A stretch of 64,000 nt of DNA, taken from assembly GCA_963767635.1 (NCBI GenBank), contig CAVYEM010000001.1, positions 1,922,001 through 1,986,000 on the forward strand, written 5' to 3'. This document shows positions 1 to 7,197 of the stretch, piece by piece; position 1 is the stretch's first letter, and each line of letters begins with the position of its first letter. The position numbers were made by a program, and so were the translations under genes. The notes under the pieces were generated by a model, which did no database searches, was not told the origin of the DNA, and saw only the letters and a list, made by a program, of their open reading frames with translations. Origin of the DNA: CAVYEM01 sp963767635. GTDB taxonomy: Bacteria > Vulcanimicrobiota > Vulcanimicrobiia > Vulcanimicrobiales > Vulcanimicrobiaceae.

Positions 1-152
1 CATGGGTGGCTCAGCGCTTCGACACGCTCAGCGTGACATGGGGCGGCTCAGCGTGACGTGGGGCGGCTCAGCGCTTCGACAGGCTCAGCGTGACATGGGG
101 CGGCTCAGCGCTTCGACAGGCTCAGCGTGACATGGGGCGGCTCAGCGTGACG
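1..152. repeat. Short dispersed repeat array, 'GCGTGACATGGGGCGG' variant
   Basis: About four irregular copies of a unit built on CTTCGACAGGCTCAGCGTGACA followed by TGGGGCGGCTCAGC. Some copies lack the first half. The arrangement looks like short interspersed palindromic-type repeats rather than a CRISPR, because there are no unique spacers of constant length. The stop codon of the downstream CcdC-like gene lies inside the last copy. A second array with a different tail occurs on the other side of that gene. Confidence 0.8.
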
Positions 153-654
153 AGTTCGCGTTTGGCTGCATCGCTTGTGCGAGCTTTTGATGCACGATAA
201 ATGCTGAGGCGAAGATTGCGGCAGTTGCGAACGCGAGCAGCCCGAGGCTCCACACTGTAGCACCGTGACTTGCGCCGGGAATGAAATAGCGGATCGCCCC
301 GCGCGCAACGAACGCGGCGAGCCACACGATGATGATGAACGGCGAGGAGCGCACCACGTACACACCGGGGCGCTCCGTGTTTTGCACGTGGCTGTGACGG
401 CCGCGTAAAATTCCGAGCGGAACGCCGAGCGCCGCGCCGACGATGAGGATTGCCGCGACTTCCCACACCGGTGCGGCGGCCGTCATTTGCTCGCCCCACA
501 CCGCAAGCGCGACGAACAACACCAGAATTGCAGGACGCACCCAAATGCGCGCGACGCTGACGCGCGAGGGCCGCATCATGCGCCACACCACCATCGCGAT
601 CACCACGATGTAAATTAGTGCGGTCATTCCTACTTGGTTGCCGGCAGCGTTCAA
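142..654 (-). CDS. CcdC-like (DUF1453) integral membrane protein
   Basis: A 170-residue protein with about four or five hydrophobic segments (residues about 8-25, 38-56, 63-80, 100-120 and 133-155). The segment PGVYVVRSSPFIIIVWLAAF resembles the CcdC/DUF1453 family, membrane proteins of uncertain role sometimes near cytochrome c maturation genes; the function here is not established. I prefer the TTG start at 654 because AAGGA lies six bases upstream; an ATG at 627 has its purine run too close. The gene is enclosed on both sides by short repeat arrays and sits where rpoB would follow rplL in most bacteria. Confidence 0.6.
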   Translation of the reverse strand: MNAAGNQVGMTALIYIVVIAMVVWRMMRPSRVSVARIWVRPAILVLFVALAVWGEQMTAAAPVWEVAAILIVGAALGVPLGILRGRHSHVQNTERPGVYVVRSSPFIIIVWLAAFVARGAIRYFIPGASHGATVWSLGLLAFATAAIFASAFIVHQKLAQAMQPNANSSR

Positions 655-658
655 TTGT

Positions 659-846
659 GTTCCTTCGACAGGCTCAGGATGACAAAGACAGGCTCAGGAT
701 GACAAGTGGGAAGTTCAGTCCTTCGACAGGCTCAGGATGACAAGTGGGAGGCTCAGTCCTTCGACAGGCTCAGGATGACAAGTGGGAAGCTGCAGTCCTT
801 CGACAGGCTCAGGATGACAAAAACAGGCTCAGGATGACAAGTGGGC
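659..846. repeat. Short dispersed repeat array, 'GGATGACAAGTGGG' variant
   Basis: Four full and two half copies of TCCTTCGACAGGCTCAGGAT followed by GACAAGTGGGAGGCTCAG fill the space between the CcdC-like gene and the rplL stop codon at 848. TCCTTCGA and TCAGGATGA give the unit weak dyad symmetry. The half copies (ACAGGCTCAGGATGACAA) suggest slippage or recombination among units. The tail differs from the array at 1-152. Confidence 0.8.
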
Positions 847-847
847 G

Positions 848-1223
848 TTATTTGATCTCGACGGACGCGCCCGCGTCTTCCAGCTTCTTCTTCACCGACT
901 CGGCTTCGTCTTTGCTCACGCCTTCCTTCACCGCTTTAGGCGCGCTTTCCACGAACGTTTTTGCTTCGGTCAGGCCCAGGCTCGTGATTTCGCGCACGGC
1001 TTTGATGACTTTGATCTTCTCGGCGCCGGCCGAAGCGAGAATGACGTCGAATTCAGTTTTTTCGGCGGCCGGAGCCGCGGCCGCGCCGCCGCCTGCGGGA
1101 GCCATCATCGCAACCGGAGCGGCGGCGGAAACGCCGTATTTTTCTTCCAATTGCTTGACCAGATCCGCGAGCTTCGAGCACGGTGAGCTTGTCGATCGAT
1201 TCGATGATTTCGGTAAGTGCCAT
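848..1223 (-). CDS. rplL: Ribosomal protein bL12 (L7/L12), frame broken by one extra base
   Basis: This is the stalk protein of the large ribosomal subunit, which recruits translation GTPases. The N-terminal dimerisation part reads MALTEIIESIDKLTVLE from the ATG at 1223, preceded by AAAGGAG. The frame is then lost near 1173-1174, where the sense strand reads CTCGAAGCTC instead of the expected CTCGAGCTC. Removing one base restores ELADLVKQLEEKYGV, the Ala/Gly-rich hinge and the C-terminal domain (EFDVILASAGAEKIKVIKAVREITSLGLTEAK, given here only as a location, residues about 50-90), for a normal 124 residues. It lies 16 bases downstream of rplJ, in the usual order. As rplL is essential, the indel is most likely a sequence error. 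Confidence 0.93.
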
Positions 1224-1239
1224 GATACGTTAGTCTCCT

Positions 1240-1773
1240 TTAAGCATTCGAAACCGCGGCGTCTTTTTGCTCGCGGATGGCGTTGAGCACGCGGACGAGT
1301 CCGCTTTGATTTCCTGAAAGCACGGTCACGAGTCCGCGCAGCGGGCCGGCGACCGCACCAACCATTCTGGCGATCAGTTCGTCGCGCGAAGGCAGCGCGG
1401 CGAGCGCTTTGACTTGCGCTGCGTCGACGACGCGGCCTTCGATATACGCGGCCTTGATTTCGATCGCTTTGACATCATCGGAAAACTTCTGCAGAGCCTT
1501 TGCCGGCGCAACCGGATCGCTTCCGGCAAACACGATCGCCGTCGGACCGTGCAGAAACCGATCGAACTCCGCGCCAAGTCGATCGCCGGCGGCGATCGAA
1601 AACAGCGTATTCTTCGCGACCGCGTACGTGCTGCCGTCTTTACGCAGTTCGCCGCGCAATCGCGTGATGTCGGCGACGGTCAGACCGGCGTAATTCGTGA
1701 AGAACAAATTTCCCGACTGCGCAAGCCGCTCTTTGAGTTCTTGCACTGCCGTCTCTTTTTTTGCGGTTGGCAT
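1240..1773 (-). CDS. rplJ: Ribosomal protein uL10
   Basis: The 177-residue base of the ribosomal stalk, which carries L7/L12 dimers. The N-terminal rRNA-binding domain shows LFFTNYAGLTVADITRLRGE and VAKNTLF, and the C-terminal helix that binds L7/L12 follows residue 140. The ATG at 1773 has GAGGGAT just upstream, which fixes the start; a longer frame to 1830 would run into the leader. It is co-transcribed with rplL from its own promoter at 1925-1953 and preceded by an L10-type leader, so autoregulation by the L10-L12 complex is expected. Confidence 0.95.
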   Translation of the reverse strand: MPTAKKETAVQELKERLAQSGNLFFTNYAGLTVADITRLRGELRKDGSTYAVAKNTLFSIAAGDRLGAEFDRFLHGPTAIVFAGSDPVAPAKALQKFSDDVKAIEIKAAYIEGRVVDAAQVKALAALPSRDELIARMVGAVAGPLRGLVTVLSGNQSGLVRVLNAIREQKDAAVSNA

Positions 1774-1856
1774 ATCCCTCACTACAAAAGAAAAAGCGCT
1801 CCATCCGCTGCGGAGGAACGCTACGCGCATGCGCCAACGCGCATTTTCGTATTGCG

Positions 1857-1922
1857 TCCTCGGTAGGGGTTCGTGAGAACATTACCGGCGCGAGCCGGAC
1901 CTACGGTCTTCGGAGCCGTCGC
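1857..1922 (-). ncRNA. Ribosomal protein L10 leader (autoregulatory mRNA structure)
   Basis: On the minus strand the region reads GAAGACCGTAGG, then a GGCTCGCGCC hairpin, then CCTACCGAGGA. GTAGG pairs with CCTAC to form the closing helix, and the flanking AGAC and CGAGGA elements match the L10 leader layout known from Bacillus. It starts within a few bases of the predicted start point of the promoter at 1925-1953 and ends about 85 bases before the rplJ ATG. The inferred role is feedback control of rplJL by L10. Confidence 0.75.
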
Positions 1923-1924
1923 TC

Positions 1925-1953
1925 ATCATACCAAAGGTGGTGCGGGGGTGCAA
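1925..1953 (-). promoter_or_regulatory. Sigma-70-type promoter for rplJ-rplL
   Basis: Minus-strand TTGCAC (1948-1953) and TATGAT (1925-1930) are separated by exactly 17 bases. Transcription would begin at the L10 leader. This gives rplJL an independent promoter, consistent with the carbonic anhydrase gene separating it from rplKA. Confidence 0.75.
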
Positions 1954-2018
1954 GGTGCGAGGTCGCACGGAACCCTAACGCGCATATTCCCACTTTGGGG
2001 CTACCGTACATAAGGAAA

Positions 2019-2704
2019 ATGACATTGCCGGTGAATCGTCGCACGTTTTTGCTTTCTACTGCGGGCGCCGCAGTCGCGGGCGCATTGCGGCGGCAGCGCC
2101 CGCTGCCAACGAAAGGTCGCCGATGTCGGCACAGGCCGCACTCAAAAACTTAATGGACGGCAACGCGCGGTTTGCGGCGGGGCGTCCGCAGAGCCGCCCG
2201 AGCATAGAGCGCGTGCGCAAACTAGCAAGCGGGCAAACACCGTTTGCAACGGTGCTCGCGTGCGCGGATTCACGCGTTCCGGTCGAAACGTTGTTCGATC
2301 GTGAACCGGGCGACATTTTCGTCGTGCGATTGGCGGGCAACTTCGCAAATGATGCGGCGCTCGGTTCGATTGAGTACGCGACTGCAGTTCTCAAAACGCC
2401 GCTCGTGATGGTGCTCGGGCACACGTCTTGCGGAGCGGTGCAGGCGGCGCTCGATTTCGTGCGATCCGGAAAGACGTTTCCGGGACAGATTCAGCTGCTC
2501 GCGCAGGAGATCGCGCCTGCCGCGCGCGCGAGCGAACACGAAAGCGGCGACTGGCTGCACAACGCGGTCGTTTCAAACGTGCGGCTGAACGTGCGCCGCT
2601 TGCAACAAGCAACCCCCATCATGGATTCGGCCGTGCGCGAACACACCGTAGAGGTCGCCGGCGGGGTTTACGATTTATCCGACGGAAAAGTTACGCTACT
2701 GTAA
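2019..2704 (+). CDS. Beta-class carbonic anhydrase with Tat-type signal, frame broken by one missing base
   Basis: It catalyses CO2 hydration to bicarbonate at a zinc site. The zinc ligands and dyad are visible: CADSRVP (Cys, Asp-Arg) and GHTSCGAV (His and Cys). The N-terminus from ATG 2019 reads MTLPVNRRTFLLSTAGAAVAG, a twin-arginine-like signal, but it is in a different frame from the catalytic part (which could begin at an internal ATG, 2123). Adding one base near 2087 joins them through ALAAAAPAANERSP into a 228-residue exported protein. The gene runs opposite to, and lies between, rplA and rplJ. Without the correction a cytosolic 193-residue enzyme from 2123 is the alternative. Confidence 0.85.
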
Positions 2705-2713
2705 GCGCGCGCA

Positions 2714-3418
2714 TTACGCGTGAGTCGTTTTCACGCGGTTCGGATCGATTTTTACGCCGGGTCCCATCGTTCCGGCGAGCGTGATGCTGCGCAGATACGT
2801 GCCTTTGGCGGCGGACGGTTTCGCTCGAATGATCGCATCGAGCAGCGTACCGACGTTTTCGACGAGATGATCTTCGGCGAAGCTCGCCTTGCCGACGATC
2901 GTGTGAATGATTCCGGTTTTGTCCAGCCGGTATTCCACCTTGCCCGCTTTGATGTCGCGGACGGCGGAGGCGATGTTCGGAGAAACGGTGCCGGCTTTGG
3001 GGTTGGGCATCTTCTGCGCGAGGATGCGGCCCAGCTGCGAACCGACCGCGCCCATCATGTCGGGCGTTGCGACGGCGACGTCGAATTCCGTGAAGCCGCC
3101 TTTTACGCGATCGATGAGGTCTTGCTCGCCGACGACGTCGGCGCCGGCGGCCTGCGCTTCTTTGGCCTTGTCGCCTTTCGCGAATGCGATCACGCGCACG
3201 GTGCGGCCGGTTCCGTGCGGAAGCAGCACGGTGCCGCGCACGTTCTGATCGCTCTTCTTCGGATCGACGCCCAAACGAACGTGCGCTTCGATCGTTTCAT
3301 CGAACTTGGCGTTCGAGTTCTTCTTTACGATCGCGATAGCTTCGCCGGGGTCGAAGAGCTGCTTGCGATCGTATGCGCGAGCAAGCTCGCGAAAACGCTT
3401 GCCGTGGACGCGCGCCAT
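2714..3418 (-). CDS. rplA: Ribosomal protein uL1
   Basis: The 234-residue protein of the mobile L1 stalk near the E site. It begins MARVHGKRFRELARAYDR and carries the conserved core VDPKKSDQNVRGTVLLPHGTG and the C-terminal TLAGTMGPGVKIDPNRV. The ATG overlaps the rplK stop codon (TAATG at 3418), so the two are translationally coupled. In most relatives rplJ follows directly; here a carbonic anhydrase gene on the other strand intervenes, with ten bases between the two stop codons. Confidence 0.97.
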   Translation of the reverse strand: MARVHGKRFRELARAYDRKQLFDPGEAIAIVKKNSNAKFDETIEAHVRLGVDPKKSDQNVRGTVLLPHGTGRTVRVIAFAKGDKAKEAQAAGADVVGEQDLIDRVKGGFTEFDVAVATPDMMGAVGSQLGRILAQKMPNPKAGTVSPNIASAVRDIKAGKVEYRLDKTGIIHTIVGKASFAEDHLVENVGTLLDAIIRAKPSAAKGTYLRSITLAGTMGPGVKIDPNRVKTTHA

Positions 3419-3843
3419 TATGCTTCCACCTCGACGCCCATCGAGCGCGCGGTGCCGGCGATGATTTGCTTGGCGGCGTGGATGTCGTTCGCGTTGATGT
3501 CGGGCATCTTCACGTTCGCGATCTCTTCGAGCTGCGTCTGCGTGAGCTTTCCGACTTTGTTGCGATTAGGCTCTTTCGAACCGGATTCGATCTTCAGCGC
3601 CTGCTTTATCAGAAACGACGCGGGCGGCGTCTTCGTGATGAACGTAAACGTGCGATCTTCGAAGACGGTAATTTCCACGGGAATGATCATGCCGGCCTGC
3701 GAGGCGGTACGTTCGTTGTACTGCTTGCAGAAATCCATGATGTTCAAACTGTACGGGCCGAGCGCCGGACCGATCGGCGGCGCGGGCGTCGCTTTTCCGG
3801 CGGGAATCTGCAGGCCGATTTTGCCGACCATTTTTTTCGCCAT
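3418..3843 (-). CDS. rplK: Ribosomal protein uL11
   Basis: The 141-residue protein of the GTPase-associated centre. It starts MAKKMVGKIGLQIPAGKATP and contains PPIGPALG and MDFCKQYNERT; the C-terminal rRNA-binding domain ends TARSMGVEVEA. It lies 89 bases downstream of nusG and overlaps rplA. Length and sequence are typical and the frame is intact. Confidence 0.97.
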   Translation of the reverse strand: MAKKMVGKIGLQIPAGKATPAPPIGPALGPYSLNIMDFCKQYNERTASQAGMIIPVEITVFEDRTFTFITKTPPASFLIKQALKIESGSKEPNRNKVGKLTQTQLEEIANVKMPDINANDIHAAKQIIAGTARSMGVEVEA

Positions 3844-3932
3844 AGTGTCCTTTCGTAACCGCGAGCGGTACTGCCCCTTCGATAGGCTCGCACGATCGGG
3901 GTCGCTTCGCGCGAGAATCTGCTGCGTGGGCG

Positions 3933-4676
3933 CTACACTTTTTCGATTTGGTAGAATTCCAATTCGACGGGCGTTTCACGTCCGAAGATCGAGATGAGCG
4001 CGCGCACTTTTTCTTTCTCGGGCGCAATCTCGTCCACGATGCCGGTAAAGTCGAAAAACGGACCGGACGTGACTTTGACGCGATCGCCCTTTTTGAAATC
4101 GATCTTCAGCTTCGGCGTTTCGATGCCCATCTGCTTGAGGATCGTTTTTACTTCCTTATCCTGAAGTGGAACCGGTTTTTCGCCCGCGCCGGGGCTGCCG
4201 ACGAATCCGGTGACGCCCGAAGTATTTCGCACGACGTACCAGGACTGATCGTCCATGTCCATTTCGACCAGGACGTAGCCTGGAAACACTTTTTTCGGCG
4301 TGATTTTGCGCTTTCCGTCTTTAAATTCGACTTCATCTTCCATCGGAACCAGAACGCGAAAAATCTTGTCCTGCATGTTCATCGAATGGATGCGCCGCTC
4401 AAGATTCGCTTTCACTTTGTTCTCATATCCCGAGTACGTGTGAATCACGAACCAGTGCTTACGATCGTCTTTGGCGCTGCGCGGACGAACCGCCGGAGCT
4501 TCTTCGGGCGAGGGTTCTTCATCGTCCGGCAAGCGTTCGAGCTGTTCCGCCACGTCGTCGGCCTGCGCCAGATCGTTGCTGTGCGCGGATTCCGTAAGCG
4601 CTTGCGCTTCGGATTCCGGCGCTTCGTGCGTAATCAGTAGTTCGCCGCTTTCGCGTTCCAAGGCAAAATCCGTCAT
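3933..4676 (-). CDS. nusG: Transcription termination/antitermination protein NusG with acidic N-terminal extension
   Basis: NusG binds RNA polymerase and couples it to Rho or the ribosome. The NGN domain begins near residue 73 (HWFVIHTYSGYENKVKANLE) and the KOW domain is at about 195-240 (FKKGDRVKVTSGPFFDFTGI). The first 70 residues are an acidic, proline/alanine-rich extension absent from the roughly 180-residue E. coli protein; Actinobacterial NusG proteins have similar extensions. Its ATG overlaps the secE stop (ATGA), a standard coupling. Confidence 0.95.
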   Translation of the reverse strand: MTDFALERESGELLITHEAPESEAQALTESAHSNDLAQADDVAEQLERLPDDEEPSPEEAPAVRPRSAKDDRKHWFVIHTYSGYENKVKANLERRIHSMNMQDKIFRVLVPMEDEVEFKDGKRKITPKKVFPGYVLVEMDMDDQSWYVVRNTSGVTGFVGSPGAGEKPVPLQDKEVKTILKQMGIETPKLKIDFKKGDRVKVTSGPFFDFTGIVDEIAPEKEKVRALISIFGRETPVELEFYQIEKV

Positions 4677-4915
4677 GAGGAAATCGGGGGGTGCACCCAG
4701 TTAAAAATCTGGCCGAAAATCCAATCGCACGCCCACGTGAATAACCCGATCGCAACGACGAGCACGACCGTCAGAACCGTCGCCGATATCCATTCTTCAC
4801 GCGTGGGCCACGTAACGCGGCGCAGCTCCAGCCAAACGCCGCGAATAAATTCCTGCGCGCTCTGATTGGCTAATCGTTTCCGGGCATCCGGCGTGCCGCC
4901 GGGGGCCTTATTCAT
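4673..4915 (-). CDS. secE: Preprotein translocase subunit SecE
   Basis: An 80-residue subunit of the SecYEG channel with a single transmembrane segment (residues about 45-66, ATVLTVVLVVAIGLFTWACD). The conserved amphipathic motif WLELRRVTWPTREEW precedes it. The ATG at 4915 has AGGAGAA upstream. It lies between tRNA-Trp and nusG, as in Firmicutes. Confidence 0.93.
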   Translation of the reverse strand: MNKAPGGTPDARKRLANQSAQEFIRGVWLELRRVTWPTREEWISATVLTVVLVVAIGLFTWACDWIFGQIFNWVHPPISS

Positions 4916-4939
4916 CAAGAGAGTTCTCCTGGAGATTGG

Positions 4940-5012
4940 CAGGGCGGACAGGACTCGAACCCGCAACAACTCGCTTTGGAGGCGAGGACTCTACCAATTG
5001 AGCTACCGCCCT
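4940..5012 (-). tRNA. tRNA-Trp (CCA)
   Basis: A complete cloverleaf: acceptor AGGGCGG/CCGCCCT, D arm GCTC/GAGT, anticodon arm CTCGC-CTCCAAA-GCGAG with anticodon CCA, and T arm GCGGG-TTCGAGT-CC(TGT). The discriminator is G, as usual for tRNA-Trp. No 3' CCA is encoded. It lies between rpmG and secE, the classical Firmicutes position. Confidence 0.95.
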
Positions 5013-5020
5013 GTACGCGG

Positions 5021-5185
5021 CTACTTGGTTTCGCGGTGGGGTTTGTGGCAACGGCAGAACCGACAGTACTTGCTCAGTTCGAGTCGTTGGGATGTCTTTT
5101 GCTTGTTCTTCTGCGTGTTGTAATTACGGCGTTTGCACTCGGTGCACGCCATGACTACCATCACACGATTCTCTTTTTTTGCCAC
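5021..5185 (-). CDS. rpmG: Ribosomal protein bL33
   Basis: A 54-residue protein read from GTG 5185. It begins VAKKENRVMVVMACTECKRR and ends KYCRFCRCHKPHRETK. It carries the two CxxC pairs (CTEC, CRFC) of the zinc-binding C+ form of L33. It is the first gene of the rpmG-tRNA-Trp-secE-nusG run and lies just downstream of a strong promoter (5238-5267) and a hairpin at 5204-5232. Confidence 0.93.
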   Translation of the reverse strand: MAKKENRVMVVMACTECKRRNYNTQKNKQKTSQRLELSKYCRFCRCHKPHRETK

Positions 5186-5203
5186 GTTCCTCTACCACAA
5201 CGT

Positions 5204-5232
5204 AAAGAAAACGGACGCAAGGTCCGTTCAAC
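5204..5232 (-). terminator. Terminator-like hairpin in the rpmG leader / after tRNA-Arg
   Basis: On the minus strand AACGGAC-CTTGC-GTCCGTT forms a 7-bp stem followed by TTCTTT. It lies between the rpmG promoter and rpmG, and also just downstream of tRNA-Arg on the same strand. It could end the tRNA transcript or act as a 5' structure or attenuator for rpmG. Confidence 0.5.
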
Positions 5233-5237
5233 GAGTC

Positions 5238-5267
5238 AGTATAGCACGGAGCTTCCGCGCGCTGCAA
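5238..5267 (-). promoter_or_regulatory. Sigma-70-type promoter for rpmG-secE-nusG
   Basis: Minus-strand TTGCAG (5262-5267) and TATACT (5238-5243) are 18 bases apart. The predicted start lies about 45 bases upstream of the rpmG GTG, right at the hairpin at 5204-5232. Confidence 0.65.
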
Positions 5268-5299
5268 CCCGCACGATGGCGCGCCGGTTAATCCAACTT

Positions 5300-5373
5300 C
5301 GCGCCCGGGCGGAATCGAACCGCCAACCTCGGCCTTAGGAGTGCCTTGCTCTATCCGATTGAGCTACGGGCGC
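5300..5373 (-). tRNA. tRNA-Arg (CCT), with an irregular anticodon stem
   Basis: Acceptor GCGCCCG/CGGGCGC, D arm GCTC/GAGC and T arm GGCGG-TTCGATT-CCGCC are perfect. The anticodon loop CTCCTAA gives anticodon CCT. The anticodon stem AGGCA/GGCCG has only three Watson-Crick pairs, with A-G oppositions at both ends (27-43 and 31-39). The gene may be functional, or two bases may be wrong. No CCA is encoded. Confidence 0.85.
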
Positions 5374-5534
5374 GTGTGGCTCGAAGATTGCCCCACTCCG
5401 AAGGAAAAGCCTGGACAGGGGCCCGCGGCGTTTATTGCAGGGCCGCTCGGACGTGGCCGCGGTCCTATCGAACCCTTGCTTCCGCGCGGCTTCTACCGCT
5501 ACGCTTGGCCAAAACCGCCAATGGGAGACAAGGG

Positions 5535-7130
5535 GTGAAGGCTACTCAGCGCTACGCACCGTACCTGCTTCTCGCCGCGTTCCTGGCCGCCTGTGGCGGT
5601 GGTGGCGGCGGCAATGTTGGGCCGCCCGTCAGCAATCCAGCGCCGAGCACTCGGGCAAGTGCCACGCCTTCGCCGGCCGGCTCGCCCTCTGCATCGCCAA
5701 GCGGCGGCCCTTCCGCGCACCCCAGTGCTTCCCCGGGCGCAACGTCGTCGCCGCCCAAGTCACCCAGTCCGCGCCCCAGCGTTTCACCCACGCCGACGCC
5801 GACAGCAACGCCAATTCCAGGTTCGTTCTCGGACTGGAGTACGTACGGCGAAGACTTGCGCCGCACGTCGTACAATCCACACGAAACCACGATTAATACG
5901 GCGAACGCCTCACGTTTGCATCAGCTGTGGTCTGCGGACTTGGGCGGTGTCATTGATGCCCAGCCCATTCTCGCATCGAACGTTAACGTGAACGGCGTCA
6001 CCACGAACCTGGTCTTCGTCGGTACCGAAAGCGGCACGTTCTACGCGATCGATGCCGAGAGCGGCCGCATCCTTTGGAGCAAGCCGTTAGGGTCGTACAC
6101 GTCGAGCTGCACGGATCTGCCCGTCTTCGGCATTACCGGAACGGCTACGTTTGATAAAGCGACGAATCGCGTGTACGTCGCCGATGGACTGGACCACGTC
6201 CACGCGCTGAACATGGCGACCGGTCAGGAGGTAGCCGGATGGCCGGTCACGGTCGCCACCGTCTCGCAAGAGCACGTGTATTCGGCGCTGACGTTTAACA
6301 GCGCAAACGGGCTCCTCTACGCGGAAACGGCCTCTTATTGCGACGGAGCGCCGTATCAGGGGCGGATTGTGGCGATCAATACTGCGAGCGCCGCCACCGT
6401 TGCAACATTCAAGCCGTCCGGAGCCGCAAACGGCGGCGGGCTGTGGAGTATGGGCGGCGCCACTATCGATCCAGCCACCAACGATGTCTACATCGCGACG
6501 GGAAACGTCTTTGCAAAACAAGCACCATACGGTAACGCGATCGTTCGCCTCAGTGCGAATCTCGCGGTGAAGGCGGCAAATTCACCCAATGTACCTGCGG
6601 GCGACAACGATTTCAGCGGCACGCCTATGCTGTATCAGCTGCCTGGCTGTGCGATGCAGGTCAACGCAAAGAACAAGGATGGCATTCTCTACACGTGGGC
6701 GACCAACGCGATCGTGAGCGGGCCGACGCAGAACCTCGCAATCTCCGGGCCTGACTCGTTCGTCGGAGTGGCGGCATTTTCACCGCAGACGAATTTGGTA
6801 TACATCGGCAATCCTTCAACGAGCGGATCGTACGGAGTCGGGATGCTCGCATTTAAACAGCAGGCCAACTGCACGCTTTCACTTGCGTGGCAAGTGAACC
6901 TCGGCCCTCGAAGCCAGGGAGACACGAGCGAACAAGTGGTGACGGCAAACGGAGTGGCATACTTTACCGACGGTTATGGCAAAGCAGTGTTCGCATTGGA
7001 CGCGCGTACCGGAGCAAATCTGTGGAACAGCGGCTCGCTGATCGGCGGCCCGATTTTTGCAGCGCCGACGATCGATAGACACCTGTACGTCGCCTCGTAC
7101 GACCATAAATTGTACGCGTTTGGAATCTGA
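5535..7130 (+). CDS. PQQ-type beta-propeller lipoprotein
   Basis: A 531-residue predicted lipoprotein. The GTG at 5535 starts a signal peptide ending in the lipobox LAAC at residues about 15-18, followed by a Gly run and a 70-residue Ser/Pro/Ala/Thr-rich linker. From about residue 95 the protein has repeated propeller blades of the PQQ-dehydrogenase type: VFVGTESGTFYAIDAESGRILW, VYVADGLDHVHALNMATGQ, YFTDGYGKAVFALDARTGANLW and LYVASYDHKLYAFGI. It is probably a surface or periplasmic protein; no cofactor ligands or substrate can be assigned. It stands alone between tRNA-Arg and the next gene. Confidence 0.75.
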   Translation: MKATQRYAPYLLLAAFLAACGGGGGGNVGPPVSNPAPSTRASATPSPAGSPSASPSGGPSAHPSASPGATSSPPKSPSPRPSVSPTPTPTATPIPGSFSDWSTYGEDLRRTSYNPHETTINTANASRLHQLWSADLGGVIDAQPILASNVNVNGVTTNLVFVGTESGTFYAIDAESGRILWSKPLGSYTSSCTDLPVFGITGTATFDKATNRVYVADGLDHVHALNMATGQEVAGWPVTVATVSQEHVYSALTFNSANGLLYAETASYCDGAPYQGRIVAINTASAATVATFKPSGAANGGGLWSMGGATIDPATNDVYIATGNVFAKQAPYGNAIVRLSANLAVKAANSPNVPAGDNDFSGTPMLYQLPGCAMQVNAKNKDGILYTWATNAIVSGPTQNLAISGPDSFVGVAAFSPQTNLVYIGNPSTSGSYGVGMLAFKQQANCTLSLAWQVNLGPRSQGDTSEQVVTANGVAYFTDGYGKAVFALDARTGANLWNSGSLIGGPIFAAPTIDRHLYVASYDHKLYAFGI

Positions 7131-7197
7131 CCGCTAGGAAGCCGCTGTACGTGGCGCAGCGCAGGCGTCGTCCGGCGGAGTGCATAAAACAGAACGG

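Noticed and set aside
1..846. Possible CRISPR arrays
   Set aside because: Units are irregular, some are halved, and there are no unique spacers of constant length; no cas genes are nearby.
2720..3997. A long plus-strand open frame of 425 codons opposite rplA and rplK
   Set aside because: It mirrors the GC-rich codon pattern of two unmistakable ribosomal protein genes and has no family features.
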